DNA of 64,000 bases from Corallococcus macrosporus DSM 14697 (GTDB lineage Bacteria; Myxococcota; Myxococcia; Myxococcales; Myxococcaceae): the NCBI RefSeq assembly GCF_002305895.1, contig NZ_CP022203.1, forward strand, positions 7,908,001 through 7,972,000. The letters run 5' to 3'. Numbering within the stretch: the first letter of the stretch is position 1; each line of letters begins with the position of its first letter. This document shows positions 1 through 12,214 of the stretch, in pieces. A program made the translations under genes and the position numbers. The notes below the pieces were generated by a model, which saw only the letters and a list, made by a program, of their open reading frames with translations, searched no databases and was not told the DNA's origin.

Positions 1-303
1 GTCGATGCGCAGGTCCGGCCGTTTGCCCTGGAGCGCCGCGGGCGCGGCGACCTTCGCGTCCGGGTAGGCCGCCGCCCAGTCCCGCACGTGCAGGTGGTGC
101 ATCAGGTTGGGCGCCACCAGGAAGCGCACCGGCCCCAGCGCGTCCACCGCCGCCCGCGCCTCTGGACCGAAGCGGACGGGCGAGTGGAGCCACAGCCCCC
201 CATCCGGCAGCCGGACGGCCGTCATCCGCCCCCCCAGGTCCATCGGCCCGACACGGAACTCCACCGACAGCGCGTACACGTCCTCGGCCACCTGGCGAAA
301 CAT
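1..303 (-). CDS. DUF4336 domain protein, N-terminal part (cut by window edge)
   Basis: The minus-strand frame opens with ATG at 303-301 and stays open to the window edge, giving the first 101 residues. It reads MFRQVAEDVYALSVEF, then a segment with MTAVRLPDGGLWLHSP, then GPVRFLVAPNLMHHLHVRDW. This pattern (short N-terminal strand, LWLHSP, then APN..HH..) is that of DUF4336 proteins, a metallo-beta-lactamase-like family of unknown substrate. The HHLH stretch sits where the family has its presumed metal-binding histidines. The gene diverges from proS across about 185 bp, in which I see no clear promoter. The call rests on motif recognition of a partial sequence. Confidence 0.75.
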   Translation of the reverse strand, partial: MFRQVAEDVYALSVEFRVGPMDLGGRMTAVRLPDGGLWLHSPVRFGPEARAAVDALGPVRFLVAPNLMHHLHVRDWAAAYPDAKVAAPAALQGKRPDLRID

Positions 304-488
304 GACTGCCTCCCGGAAGCGGATTCAACCGCCACTCATTATTCTGACCAACGGTCGAAAAATGCAATCCCGTCTTCGAAGGGAGCCGGCGTCCGGACGA
401 CGCAGGGGGTGACGGGGCCGTTGATTTCCGGGTGGCCCCGGCGTAGGCAACCGTCCTCTTTCCACGACTTTTGAAGGGTGCTCCGCAC

Positions 489-1922
489 ATGGCCGAGAAG
501 CTCACGCCCCGCGAGAAGGGCTTTTCCGAGTGGTACGTCGACCTGGTCCAGAAGGCGAAGCTCGCCGACTACTCGGACGTGAAGGGCTGCATGGTCATCC
601 GGCCCAATGGCTATGCGCTGTGGGAGAACATGCAGCGCGTCCTGGACACGAAGTTCAAGGACCTGGGCCACAGGAACGCGTACTTCCCGCTGCTCATCCC
701 GGAGAGCTACCTGAAGAAGGAAGCTGAGCACGTGGAGGGCTTCAACCCGCAGCTCGCCGTCGTCACCCACGCGGGCGGCTCCAAGCTGGAGGAGCCCTAC
801 GTCATCCGGCCCACCAGTGAGACCATCATCAACCGCAGCTTCTCCAAGTGGATCCAGAGCTACCGGGACCTCCCGCTGCTCCTGAACCAGTGGGCCAACG
901 TGATGCGCTGGGAGATGCGCACGCGCCTGTTCCTGCGCACCACCGAGTTCCTCTGGCAGGAAGGCCACACCTGCCACGAGACCGAGGAGGACGCGGAGAA
1001 GGAGACCCGGCAGATGCTGGAGGTCTACCGGTCCTTCGCCGAGGACTACATGGCGATGCCCGTGCTGACCGGCCAGAAGTCGGAGTCCGAGCGCTTCGCC
1101 GGCGCGCTGCGCACCTACAGCATCGAAGCGATGATGCAGGACAAGAAGGCGCTGCAGGCCGGCACCAGCCACAACCTGGGCCAGAACTTCGCCAAGGCCT
1201 TCGACACCCAGTTCCAGGGCCGCGACGGCAAGCAGCACTACGTGTGGCAGACGTCCTGGGGCGTGTCCACGCGCCTCATCGGCGGCCTCATCATGACCCA
1301 CTCGGATGACGCCGGCCTCATCGTCCCGCCGAAGCTGGCGGCCACGCACGTGGTCATCATCCCCATCTTCGGCAAGGCCACCGACGAAGAGAAGACGCAG
1401 GTGCTGGAGAAGACGAACGCGCTGGCCGCGGACCTGCGCAAGGCGGGCCTGGGCGTGGTGCTGGACGACGACGTGAACAAGAGCCCGGGCTTCAAGTACA
1501 ACGAGCACGAGCTCATCGGCACGTGTCTGCGCATCGAGCTGGGGCCCAAGGACCTGGCGAAGAACTCCTGCGTCATGGTCCGCCGCGACGTGCGCCAGAA
1601 GGAGTTCGTGTCCCTGGACGAGGCCGTGTCCAAGGCCCAGGCCATGCTGGACGCCATGCAGAAGGACCTGTTCACCAAGGCCAAGGCCTTCCGCGACTCG
1701 CACACCTTCGAGGTCAACTCCTACGAGGAGCTGAAGGAGAAGGCGGACCAGGGCTTCCTGCTGGCGCACTGGAACCTGGACCCCAAGGTGGAGGCGCGCA
1801 TCAAGGAGGAGACGGGCCTGACCACGCGCTGCCGTCCCTTCGACCTGAAGCAGGAGCCGGGCAAGTGCGTCGTCACCGGCGAGCCCTCGCCGGGCCGCAT
1901 CGTGTTCTCCAAGGCGTACTGA
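489..1922 (+). CDS. proS: Proline--tRNA ligase, archaeal/eukaryotic type
   Basis: This cytoplasmic class II aminoacyl-tRNA synthetase charges tRNA-Pro with proline. The 477-residue length and the absence of the bacterial editing insertion mark it as the short archaeal/eukaryotic-type ProRS found in some bacteria. Visible signatures are the start [16 protein letters not shown], the class II motif 2 region with [11 protein letters not shown] and [20 protein letters not shown], the [16 protein letters not shown] stretch (motif 3), and an anticodon-binding domain ending in the family's typical terminal Tyr (FSKAY). ATG 489 is preferred over the upstream TTG at 471, because the protein then starts as usual and an AAGGG lies 11 nt upstream. 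A strong hairpin follows the stop. Confidence 0.96.
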   Translation: MAEKLTPREKGFSEWYVDLVQKAKLADYSDVKGCMVIRPNGYALWENMQRVLDTKFKDLGHRNAYFPLLIPESYLKKEAEHVEGFNPQLAVVTHAGGSKLEEPYVIRPTSETIINRSFSKWIQSYRDLPLLLNQWANVMRWEMRTRLFLRTTEFLWQEGHTCHETEEDAEKETRQMLEVYRSFAEDYMAMPVLTGQKSESERFAGALRTYSIEAMMQDKKALQAGTSHNLGQNFAKAFDTQFQGRDGKQHYVWQTSWGVSTRLIGGLIMTHSDDAGLIVPPKLAATHVVIIPIFGKATDEEKTQVLEKTNALAADLRKAGLGVVLDDDVNKSPGFKYNEHELIGTCLRIELGPKDLAKNSCVMVRRDVRQKEFVSLDEAVSKAQAMLDAMQKDLFTKAKAFRDSHTFEVNSYEELKEKADQGFLLAHWNLDPKVEARIKEETGLTTRCRPFDLKQEPGKCVVTGEPSPGRIVFSKAY

Positions 1923-1940
1923 GCCACACCCGCGGCAAGG

Positions 1941-1973
1941 CCGGCGGTGAGGCCTGACCTCGCCCACCGCCGG
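1941..1973. terminator. Hairpin between convergent proS and cyclase genes
   Basis: CCGGCGGTG at 1941-1949 is perfectly complementary to CACCGCCGG at 1965-1973, and GAGG/CCTC can pair inside. It lies in the 60-bp gap between two converging genes, which fits a bidirectional terminator. There is no T-run on either side, as is common in such GC-rich genomes. Confidence 0.55.
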
Positions 1974-1982
1974 GCGCCGCGC

Positions 1983-3913
<1,931 letters not shown>

Positions 3914-4006
3914 CGGCGCGTCCCGCCTCGGGGCAGGCAGGCAGGCTGGCATCCCGGCTGCATTCCTCCCGCGTGAACGCAGCCAAAGGCCTGAAAGGAC
4001 ATGTCG

Positions 4007-4624
4007 ATGCGATGGTGGGTCATGTGGATGGTGTGGCTGGGCGCCCTCAACGCGGCCGCCGCGCCACGGGAAGGCCTGGAGGCCCGGTTGCAGACGGGGG
4101 ACATCGTCCTCCACACCTCGCGCTCCTCGCAGTCCCGGGCCATCCAGAAGGCCACCCAGAGCCCCCTGTCCCATGTGGGCATGGTGGAGGTGACCGAGGA
4201 CGGCGCCTGGGTCGTCGAGGCCGTGCAGCCGGTGCAGCGCATCCGGTTCTCGAAGTGGAAGGCCCGGGGGCTCAAGGGCGGCATCCTCGTCCTTCGGCCC
4301 CAGGCGCTGACGGCGGCGCAGCGCCAGCGGGCGGTGACGTCGGCCAAGGCCCACCTGGGCAAGCCCTATGACTGGCGCTTCGGCTGGGGGGATGAGGCGA
4401 TGTACTGCTCGGAGCTGGTGCGCAAGGCCTACGCCCAGGGCGCGGGCGTGGCGTACGGGAAGATGGAGCGGCTGGACTCGCTCCGCGTGAAGGGCCTGGA
4501 GCAGCAGCTCCGCGAACGGTACGGAAAGCGGGTCCCCCTGGATTTGGAGCTGGTGACCCCCGCCAGCATCGCCGCGGATGTACGCCTGGAGGTGGTCCAC
4601 TCCGACTTCCCGTCCGTGAGGTAG
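4007..4624 (+). CDS. Secreted YiiX/YebB-like permuted papain-fold amidase (peptidase C92 type)
   Basis: A protein of about 205 residues with an N-terminal signal peptide (MRWWVMWMVWLGALNAAAA) and the permuted NlpC/P60-like YiiX fold. The catalytic His is in SPLSHVGMVE and the Cys in MYCSELVRKAY, in the His-before-Cys order of this permuted family. LQTGDIVLHTS is the typical first strand. Family members are amidases or thioesterases of uncertain substrate acting in the envelope. AAAGGA at 3994-3999 is 7 nt from ATG 4007 but only 1 nt from the alternative ATG 4001, so 4007 is preferred. It follows thpR by about 90 bp and may be transcribed with it. Confidence 0.82.
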   Translation: MRWWVMWMVWLGALNAAAAPREGLEARLQTGDIVLHTSRSSQSRAIQKATQSPLSHVGMVEVTEDGAWVVEAVQPVQRIRFSKWKARGLKGGILVLRPQALTAAQRQRAVTSAKAHLGKPYDWRFGWGDEAMYCSELVRKAYAQGAGVAYGKMERLDSLRVKGLEQQLRERYGKRVPLDLELVTPASIAADVRLEVVHSDFPSVR

Positions 4625-4680
4625 GCGCGGGCGGCGCGCGAGGATGCAGCGGCGGGGCACGGACGCGGTAGGATGGCCGC

Positions 4681-6738
4681 ATGCGACGTGTTCTGGTGCT
4701 CCTCCCTCTCCTCGCGTTGGCTGGCTGTAAGAAGGACGAAAGCCCCGGCGCCGCCAAAGTCACCGTGGACTATTCGGGCTTCCTCCCTGGCTGCGTTCAG
4801 GTGAGCGCGCGGGACGAAGGCAGCGGCAAGGAGCTCTCCACCACGGTGGCCGGAAAGGGCGAGCGCACGGGCGGCTCGCTGACGGTCGCCGTGATTGCCC
4901 CCAGCGGCTGGGGCACGTCCATCCAGGTCGAGGCGCGCGCCTTCGAGCAGGGCTGTGACGCCCCCAATCCCGTGGTGACGCGCTCCTCGCCGGTGACGCT
5001 CACGCAGGGCACGTCGGTGCCCGTGACGCTGTCCCTGCAGGCGACGGACGGTGACGGTGACGGTTATGTGTCCGTGCTCACGGGCGGCACGGACTGCAAC
5101 GACACCAACCCGGGCATCCACCCGGCCGCGACGGAGCTCTGCAACGACGTCGACGACAACTGCAACGACCAGCCGGACACGGTGGAGCTGCGCCTGGGCC
5201 AGAGCTGCCAGGAGAGCGAGGGCTGCGAGGGCGTCCGCGCGTGCGGTGGGAATGGCCAGGTCATCTGCAACGTGCCGCTGGCCGTGATGGCCTACCCCGA
5301 CGTGGACGAGGACGGACACGGCGACCGGAACGCCGCCCCCATCGCCTTCTGCGCGGGTGTCCCGCAGGGCTACGTCGTGAGCCCCGCGGACGACTGCAAC
5401 GACACCAACGCCAGCATCCGCCCGGGCGCGACGGAGCTGTGCAACGGCGTCGACGACAACTGCAACGACCAGATTGACGAGGCGTTCCCCGAGCTCGACA
5501 CCGCGTGCAGCGCGGAGGCCCAGTGCGCCGGCGTCTATGTCTGCGACGGCTCGGGCATCGCGACGACCTGCCAGGCCACGCAGACGCCCACCAACTGGTA
5601 CCTGGATGGTGACGGAGACGGCTTTGGCGATGGCACGGCCGCGTCGTCCTGTGTCTCGCCGGGGGCTGGGTACGTGAATGCCGGCGGCGACTGCAACGAC
5701 GGCAACCCGTTCACCTACCCTGGCGCGACGGAGATTTGCGACGGCCTGGACAACGACTGCGACACAGCGCCTGAAGGCCCCGGCGTGTGCCCGGGCGAAG
5801 CGGGCGCGTGGGTGTCACGCGACGTGGGCGCGAGCAACCAGGAGTGGCGCTCCATCTTCACCGAGCTCCCCGGCGATGTGGTTGCCGTGGGGAATCAGGG
5901 TGGCACGGCGGTGCTTACACCGGGTTCATCCACGTTCCAGACCAATGCGCAGAACTGTGGCAACGCCAGCCGAGGCTGGAGCGCCGTCTGGGCGGACATG
6001 GCAAACCAGGGCCGCCTCTACATGGGCTCATCGGATGGCCACCTCACCTTCCTGGACAGGACTCAGAACGCCTGCTCCGAGACACACGACATCCTGCGAC
6101 GGGTGAAAGGGCTTGTCGGATTCCGACACGAAGGGGTCCTGGAGGTTCATGGAGTCACTGAGACCTCCGGCTCGACTGATCAGGGACTGACGTTCAGATG
6201 GACGGGAGGTTCCGGCCACAACGCGTTGGTGTTTGGCAGCAACACCGTCAGACATCTATTCGACGTCCATGGCCGCTCACGTGCCGTGCTGTTCGCCGTA
6301 GGTGGCACCGAATCGGGAAACAGCAGAGGGCGCATCTACCGGTTCAACCCAACGACGCTGCAGTGGGATTCGGAGGGCCTTGAGAACGTTTCTGACATGG
6401 GCCGCTTCCGCGGCGTCTGGGTGGTGAACGACACGCTCGCCTTCGCCGTGGGCGAAAGACAAGCCAGTGCGAACCCCGTGTTTCAGTGGAACGGTGACGA
6501 ATGGACCCGGATGACCCTTCCCAATACGCCCAATGAATCACTGACCTCCATCGTGGCCTTCGGCGCGAAGTCGATCTACGCGACCGCGCAGAACGGCCGC
6601 GTCTACCGCTACGACGGCAGCGAGTGGCAGGTCGTCTTCGAGGTCCCGGGCGCGGTCTTCAACGACATCGCCGGCACCAGCCCCGCGGACCTCTGGGTGG
6701 CAGGCAACGACGGCAAGCTCTACCACTGGCCCCAGTAA
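4681..6738 (+). CDS. Lipoprotein with three MopE-type metal-binding repeats and a C-terminal propeller-like region
   Basis: A 685-residue exported lipoprotein with lipobox LALAGC (Cys16). After a short beta domain come three repeats of the putative metal-binding MopE motif. Each has a DxDxDG-type calcium loop (DGDGDGY, DVDEDGHGD, DGDGDGFGD), DCND, and a GATELCNGVDDNCND-like box with regularly spaced Cys. The last 300 residues (from GAWVSRDVGASNQEW) form short repeats with TRP- and GxxxxxYR-rich strands typical of a beta-propeller. MopE in Methylococcus binds copper, but here only repeat similarity is seen and the function is unknown. The 6000-6550 stretch is less GC-rich than the repeats. Converges with tam, with 6 bp between stops. 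Confidence 0.85.
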   Translation: MRRVLVLLPLLALAGCKKDESPGAAKVTVDYSGFLPGCVQVSARDEGSGKELSTTVAGKGERTGGSLTVAVIAPSGWGTSIQVEARAFEQGCDAPNPVVTRSSPVTLTQGTSVPVTLSLQATDGDGDGYVSVLTGGTDCNDTNPGIHPAATELCNDVDDNCNDQPDTVELRLGQSCQESEGCEGVRACGGNGQVICNVPLAVMAYPDVDEDGHGDRNAAPIAFCAGVPQGYVVSPADDCNDTNASIRPGATELCNGVDDNCNDQIDEAFPELDTACSAEAQCAGVYVCDGSGIATTCQATQTPTNWYLDGDGDGFGDGTAASSCVSPGAGYVNAGGDCNDGNPFTYPGATEICDGLDNDCDTAPEGPGVCPGEAGAWVSRDVGASNQEWRSIFTELPGDVVAVGNQGGTAVLTPGSSTFQTNAQNCGNASRGWSAVWADMANQGRLYMGSSDGHLTFLDRTQNACSETHDILRRVKGLVGFRHEGVLEVHGVTETSGSTDQGLTFRWTGGSGHNALVFGSNTVRHLFDVHGRSRAVLFAVGGTESGNSRGRIYRFNPTTLQWDSEGLENVSDMGRFRGVWVVNDTLAFAVGERQASANPVFQWNGDEWTRMTLPNTPNESLTSIVAFGAKSIYATAQNGRVYRYDGSEWQVVFEVPGAVFNDIAGTSPADLWVAGNDGKLYHWPQ

Positions 6739-6744
6739 CCCGCC

Positions 6745-7512
6745 TCACGTCACCCGCCGCGCCACCACGAAGCGGCGGGTGAACGGGAACGGCGTCCCGT
6801 ACGGCTGCGCGGGGTAGGACTCGCGCAGCAACGGGCGCAGCGTCTCCACGAAGTCGCGCGACGCCTCCGGCCCCAGCGCGGCGAGCACGGGCCGCAGCGT
6901 CGTCCCCAGCAGCCACGCCAGCACCGCGTCCTCGCCCGGGAGCACGTGCAGGTACGTCGTCTCCCAGGCCTCCACCGTCAGCCCCAGGCCGAACAGCCAG
7001 GACGCATACACGGGCAGGGCCTCCACCGGCCGCCGCCGCACCGGCTTCAGCACGGAAGCGAAGCGCGGCAGGGCCCGGACCTCATCGACGCGCCGGTGCG
7101 ACGGCGCCTCGAAGTTGGCCGGCACCTGGAAGGCCAGCACGCCACCCGGCGCCAGCTTCGCCACCAGCCGCCCGAGCAGCGCCTCGTGGTCCGGCAGCCA
7201 GTGCAGCGCCGCGTTGGAGACGAGCACGTCCAGCAGCGCGGGAGCCCTCCAATCCGCCAGGTCCGCCACCTCGAAGCGCGGGGACGCCAGCGCCGGGCCG
7301 CGGCGGGCCGCCTCGACCATCTCCGACGACGCGTCCACCCCATACACCTGGGCGGACGGCCAACGCCGGGCCAGCAGGCGCGTGAGGTCCCCGGTGCCAC
7401 AGCCCAGGTCCGCGACCTGCGTGGGGGACTCCACGTCCACCCGCGCCAGCAAGTCGAAGAAGGGACGCTTTCGCTCGTCGCGGAAGCGTGAGTACTGCGC
7501 CGGGTCCCACAT
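6745..7512 (-). CDS. tam: Trans-aconitate 2-methyltransferase
   Basis: A 255-residue SAM-dependent methyltransferase predicted to methylate trans-aconitate, a by-product that inhibits aconitase. The start MWDPAQYSRFRDERKRPFFD is characteristic of Tam. The SAM-binding loop is ADLGCGTGDLTRLLA (about residues 34-48), followed by the acidic strand-2 end VYGVDASSEMVE and the NAALHWLPDH motif. The length matches the family. It lies downstream of a lipoprotein gene on the same strand after a 168-bp gap, so co-transcription is uncertain. A related class I methyltransferase with another small acid as substrate cannot be excluded, but the N-terminal signature is strong. Confidence 0.9.
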   Translation of the reverse strand: MWDPAQYSRFRDERKRPFFDLLARVDVESPTQVADLGCGTGDLTRLLARRWPSAQVYGVDASSEMVEAARRGPALASPRFEVADLADWRAPALLDVLVSNAALHWLPDHEALLGRLVAKLAPGGVLAFQVPANFEAPSHRRVDEVRALPRFASVLKPVRRRPVEALPVYASWLFGLGLTVEAWETTYLHVLPGEDAVLAWLLGTTLRPVLAALGPEASRDFVETLRPLLRESYPAQPYGTPFPFTRRFVVARRVT

Positions 7513-7680
7513 GGCGGCCTCCAGTCACCGGAGAGCCTGACGCCCAGGGTCCTTCAGCGCGGCGTCAGCAGGCCAGGGAACGCACGCCCCAGCCGCTCCG
7601 GCCCCCCGGCCACACCGGGGAGCACGGAGCCCGGCGGGCACACCCCCACGAAGGAGACGCGCCCCCGGGACGACAGCGGA

Positions 7681-8445
7681 CTACTTGGCGCGGCGGCGAG
7701 CGCCCGCGTCCGGCGCGGTCCCCGCGTCCTCGCCACCCTCCACGGCGGCGCCGGTGCCATCGGCGGTGCCGGCGTCCGTGCCAGCGTCGGCGTCCGTGCC
7801 AGCGTCGGCGTCGGCGTCGGCGGACGCGCGCTCAATCTGCGGCGGCGGATTCACCAGCTTGAGCGAGTCCAGGAACTCGTCCGCGCCCGGCGCGCCGATG
7901 CCCGCGTTGTAGACGGTGATGAGGTTGTAGACGCGCGGCCCCACCAGGTAGCTGCGGCCCTTCACCTCGCCGGAGGGCGACGCCAGGACGTACGCCTTGC
8001 CCGGGTAGCCCTCCAGGGTGATGTCCTCGGAGCTCTTCAGCTCGCCCTGCACCTGCCCGGCGATGCCCTGGATGCCGCCGTTGATGAGCGCCTCGGCGGG
8101 GACCGTGGCCACGAAGGCCTCCGGGTAGTCCACCGCGTTGACGATGTAGCTGACGCCACCCTCGTTCGCCGCGTACGTGACGAGCGTCGCCTTGTCCGTG
8201 CGCTTCGGCAGCGCGGCCTCGCTGCGCTGCGCCTGCGGCGGGGGACCCGGCAGCTTCACGGTGAAGCCCTCGGGAGCGTCCAGGACGTTGAACGCAACGG
8301 CGGGAATCTCCTCCCCACCCTCGTTGGGAACCTCCTCGATGGTGGAGGTGGCTTCCTTCTGCTCCATCTTCTGCTGACCGGCGCACGCGGCGGCAATCAG
8401 CGAGATTGTGGCGAGGCTTGCGACAAGGCGGGACAACGGGGACAT
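7681..8445 (-). CDS. Hypothetical lipoprotein with low-complexity Asp/Ala/Thr tail
   Basis: A 254-residue lipoprotein of no family I recognise. The signal peptide ends in a lipobox-like IAAAC (Cys about 21). A soluble domain of about 170 residues includes APEGFTVKLPGPPP and VVTYAANEGG-like strands, giving an overall alpha/beta look. The tail (about 210-254) is made of DADAGTDAGT-type repeats from an 18-bp DNA unit repeated twice exactly at 7774-7809, and it ends in RRRAK. AGGAAG at 8453-8458 is 7 nt from ATG 8445 and only 1 nt from GTG 8451, so 8445 is the likely start. It lies 151 bp downstream of the liv operon on the same strand but is probably separate. Confidence 0.75.
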   Translation of the reverse strand: MSPLSRLVASLATISLIAAACAGQQKMEQKEATSTIEEVPNEGGEEIPAVAFNVLDAPEGFTVKLPGPPPQAQRSEAALPKRTDKATLVTYAANEGGVSYIVNAVDYPEAFVATVPAEALINGGIQGIAGQVQGELKSSEDITLEGYPGKAYVLASPSGEVKGRSYLVGPRVYNLITVYNAGIGAPGADEFLDSLKLVNPPPQIERASADADADAGTDADAGTDAGTADGTGAAVEGGEDAGTAPDAGARRRAK

Positions 8446-8525
8446 GGGCACACTTCCTGAGTGTGGTTGAACGCAGCGCGTCGACGGACGCTAGACGAAC
8501 TTCCTGGTTGCTGACTACCCGACTT

Positions 8526-8545
8526 TGAAACGGGAGCCAGTTTCA
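8526..8545 (-). terminator. Weak hairpin downstream of livF
   Basis: TGAAAC at 8526-8531 pairs with GTTTCA at 8540-8545 around an 8-nt loop, 52 nt after the livF stop. Read on the minus strand, it is followed by AAAGTC with no T-run, so it may be a weak terminator for the liv operon or chance. Confidence 0.35.
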
Positions 8546-8596
8546 TTGCGCGCCGGACTCTACCGGAGCGTCGGCGAGAGGACGTAGCACCCCTGA

Positions 8597-9352
8597 CTAT
8601 TCGCCAAGATACGCACGCCGGACCTCCGCGCTCTCCAAGAGCGCCTTGCCCGGCCCCGCCATCACGACCTCGCCCGTCTCCAACACATAGCCGTAGTGGG
8701 CCGCGTTGAGCGCCAGGTGGGCGTTCTGCTCCACCAGCAGCACGCTCACGCCGGTGGCGTTCACCTCGCGCAGGGTGCGGAAGATGGCCTCCGTCACCTG
8801 CGGCGCCAGGCCCAGGGACGGCTCATCCAGCAGGAGGAGCTGCGGCTTGCTGAGCAGCGCGCGGGCAATGGCCAGCATCTGCTGCTCACCGCCCGACAGC
8901 GTGCCGGCCATCTGCTTGCGGCGCTCCTTGAGCACCGGGAACAGCGTGAAGCTCTTCTCCAGGTCCGCCTGGATGCCGGAGGTGTCCGTGCGCAGGTACG
9001 CGCCCAGCTCCAGGTTCTCCTGGACGGACATGTTGGGGAACACGCCCCGCCCCTCCGGCGCGTGCGCCATGCCGCGCGGCACCAGCTGGTGCGCCTTCAT
9101 GGACGTGGTGTCGTTCCCGTTGAACAGGATGCGGCCAGCGCTGGGCTTGAGCATCCCGCTCACCGCGCGCAGGGTGCTCGTCTTCCCCGCGCCGTTCGCG
9201 CCGATGAGGGCCACCACCTCGCCCTTGCCCACCGTCAGGGACACGCCCCTGAGCGCCTGGATGGCGCCGTAGTGCACCTTGATGCCCTCCACCGACAACA
9301 GCGGCGGGAAGGCCTGGCGCTCGCCCAACGTCTTCACCTGCGCCTCGCTCAC
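8597..9352 (-). CDS. livF: Branched-chain amino acid ABC transporter, ATPase LivF
   Basis: A 251-residue cytoplasmic ATPase that pairs with LivG to power uptake of Leu, Ile and Val (or related amides). Walker A is GANGAGKTS, the signature is LSGGEQQMLAIARAL, and Walker B is LLLLDEPSLGLAP. VQENLELGAYLRTD is typical of LivF. GTG 9352 overlaps the livG stop as GTGA, so translation is probably coupled. It is the last gene of the livKHMGF string. About 15 extra N-terminal residues (VSEAQVKTLGERQAF) precede the usual LLSVEGIKVHYG start. Confidence 0.94.
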   Translation of the reverse strand: MSEAQVKTLGERQAFPPLLSVEGIKVHYGAIQALRGVSLTVGKGEVVALIGANGAGKTSTLRAVSGMLKPSAGRILFNGNDTTSMKAHQLVPRGMAHAPEGRGVFPNMSVQENLELGAYLRTDTSGIQADLEKSFTLFPVLKERRKQMAGTLSGGEQQMLAIARALLSKPQLLLLDEPSLGLAPQVTEAIFRTLREVNATGVSVLLVEQNAHLALNAAHYGYVLETGEVVMAGPGKALLESAEVRRAYLGE

Positions 9353-10233
9353 GCCGCCCCTCCGTGGCTCTCCAGGTAGCTGTCACCCAGGTAGGCTTCG
9401 ATGACCTTCCGGTCGCTGCGCACCTGCGCCGGCGCGCCCCGGGCAATCGTCTCGCCGTGGTCCAGCACGGTGATGAACTCGCAGATGCCCATGACCAGCT
9501 TCATGTCGTGCTCAATCACCAGCACGCCAAGCTGGAAGTCATCCCGCAGCTTGCGGATGAGCACCATCAGGTCCGCCTTCTCGCGGGTGTTCATGCCGGC
9601 GGCGGGCTCGTCCAGCAGCAGCACCTTGGGCTGCGTGCCCAGCGCGCGCGCGATCTCCAGGCGGCGCTGCTCGCCGTAGGGCAGGTTGCGCGCCTCCTCG
9701 TCGCGGCGGTGCGACAGGCCCATGACCTCCAGCAGGTGCTCCGCCTGCCGCGTCAGCTCCCGCTCCTCCTGCTGGAAGCGCGGGGTGAGCAGCAGCGCCC
9801 GCCACCAGTCGCGGTAGTTGGTGAAGGCGCCCTTCACCTTCGCCCCCAGCCCCACGCCCTCCGGGTGCAGCGCGCCCTGCGCCCGGCACGCCACCTTCAC
9901 GTTGTCCAACGCGGAGAGCGCGCGGAACAGGCGGATGTTCTGGAAGGTGCGCGCCAGCCCCAGGTGGTTGATTTGATGCGGCAGCCAGCCGTTCACCCGC
10001 TGCCCGCCCACGCGCACCTCGCCCCGCGTGGGCTGGTACACGCCGGTCAGCACGTTGAACGCCGTGGACTTGCCGGCGCCGTTGGGCCCGATGAGGCCCT
10101 GCAGGTCGCCCTGCCGCACGGTGAGGTTGAAGTCCGTCAGCGCCTTGAGGCCGCCGAACTGGATGCTCACCCCGTCCGCCTGGAGCAGCGGCGCTCCGGC
10201 CTCCGCCTTCATTGCCTGCACGGCCGCGCTCAC
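9349..10233 (-). CDS. livG: Branched-chain amino acid ABC transporter, ATPase LivG
   Basis: The second importer ATPase, 294 residues from GTG 10233 or 287 from ATG 10212. Walker A is GPNGAGKST, Walker B is VLLLDEPAAGMN, and the LivG hallmark LPYGEQRRLEIARAL stands in the signature position. GTG 10233 overlaps the livM TGA in a GTGA, which supports translational coupling and is why I prefer it. The ATG option gives a protein starting MKAEAGAPLLQADGVSIQFG. The insert around residues 110-160 (YRDWWRALLLTPRFQQEE) is normal for LivG. Stop overlaps livF by 4 nt. Confidence 0.94.
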   Translation of the reverse strand: MSAAVQAMKAEAGAPLLQADGVSIQFGGLKALTDFNLTVRQGDLQGLIGPNGAGKSTAFNVLTGVYQPTRGEVRVGGQRVNGWLPHQINHLGLARTFQNIRLFRALSALDNVKVACRAQGALHPEGVGLGAKVKGAFTNYRDWWRALLLTPRFQQEERELTRQAEHLLEVMGLSHRRDEEARNLPYGEQRRLEIARALGTQPKVLLLDEPAAGMNTREKADLMVLIRKLRDDFQLGVLVIEHDMKLVMGICEFITVLDHGETIARGAPAQVRSDRKVIEAYLGDSYLESHGGAA

Positions 10234-11293
10234 GCCAGCCCCCTGCGCTTGCGCGGAATCCACCGCGGCAGCACATCCCAGAGTTCCTTCGTCCCGAACA
10301 GCCCCTGGGGCCGCGCCAGCATCAGCACCACCAGCAGCAGGCCGTACACGGGCATGCGAATCTGGTCCACCTTCTGCGCCAGGCTGCCCTCGGCGCCCAG
10401 CACGGTGAACAGCGAGCGCAGGCCCTCCGGCAGCAGCGTGAGGAAGGTGGCCGCGACGATGGCGCCCGTCGTGGAGCCCAGGCCGCCCAGCACCACCATC
10501 ACGACGATCTCCATCGACTTCACGAAGGTGAAGGAGCCGGGGTTGATGATGGGCACGAAGTGCGCGAACAGCGCGCCCGCCACGCCCGCGAAGAACGAGG
10601 AGATGACGAAGGCGCGGACCTTGTAGCCCGTGGTGTCCACGCCCATGGCCTCGGCGGCCACCTCGTCCTCGCGGATGGCCCAGAGGCTGCGGCCGTGGCT
10701 GGAGCCGGTGATGCGCCGGGCCACCAGCACGGTGAGGAACACCCAGAAGTACACCATGGCCGGCGAGGACGTCTGCGGGATGCCGGACAGGCCCAGCGCC
10801 CGGCCGAAGGCGTCCGTGTTCTGCACCACCACGCGGATGATTTCGCCGAAGCCCAGCGTGACGATGGCCAGGTAGTCCCCGCGCAGCCGCAGCGAGGGCA
10901 GGCCCACCAGGAAGCCGCACAGCGCCGCGGCCAGGCCGCCCACCAGCAGCGCCACGACGAAGAACACCTGGTCGCTGACCGCCACCGGCAGGAAGGACAG
11001 CGCCACGTCCTTGAGGTTCAGCGACAGCACGCCGGAGATGTAGGCCCCCACCGCCATGAAGCCCGCATGGCCAATGGAGAACTGCCCCGTCATCCCGTTC
11101 ACGATGTTGAGGCTGACCGCCAGGATGATGTTCACCCCCACCACCGACAGCAGGTAGGAGGCGAAGGGCGCGTCGCTCATCAGCCACTGGAACAGCGCCA
11201 GCGCCGGCAGCGCCACCAGCACCGGGAGCAGGCCGCGCAGCGACGCGGGGACGGCGGAGCGGGCCTCGGGGGCGGGAATCGCCGGAGTCTCCA

Positions 11294-11294
<1 letters not shown>
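10230..11294 (-). CDS. livM: Branched-chain amino acid ABC transporter, permease LivM
   Basis: A 354-residue inner-membrane permease with about 9-10 hydrophobic segments. The family signature is SLNIVNGMTGQFSIGHAGFM near residue 65, and the later loop LRLRGDYLAIVTLGFGEIIR contacts the ATPases in the family. Its ATG overlaps the livH stop by one base (TGATG), and its own stop overlaps livG by 4 nt. The length fits LivM of the bacterial liv systems. It forms the channel together with LivH. Confidence 0.94.

Positions 11295-12213
<919 letters not shown>

Positions 12214-12214
<1 letters not shown>

Noticed and set aside
304-488. Possible T-box or other leader upstream of proS
   Set aside because: No T-box sequence or terminator/antiterminator pair could be recognised.
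339-1967. Long open frame antisense to proS
   Set aside because: It mirrors the conserved proS frame. Such antisense frames are common at this G+C content, and the product is Leu/Arg/His-rich without any motif.
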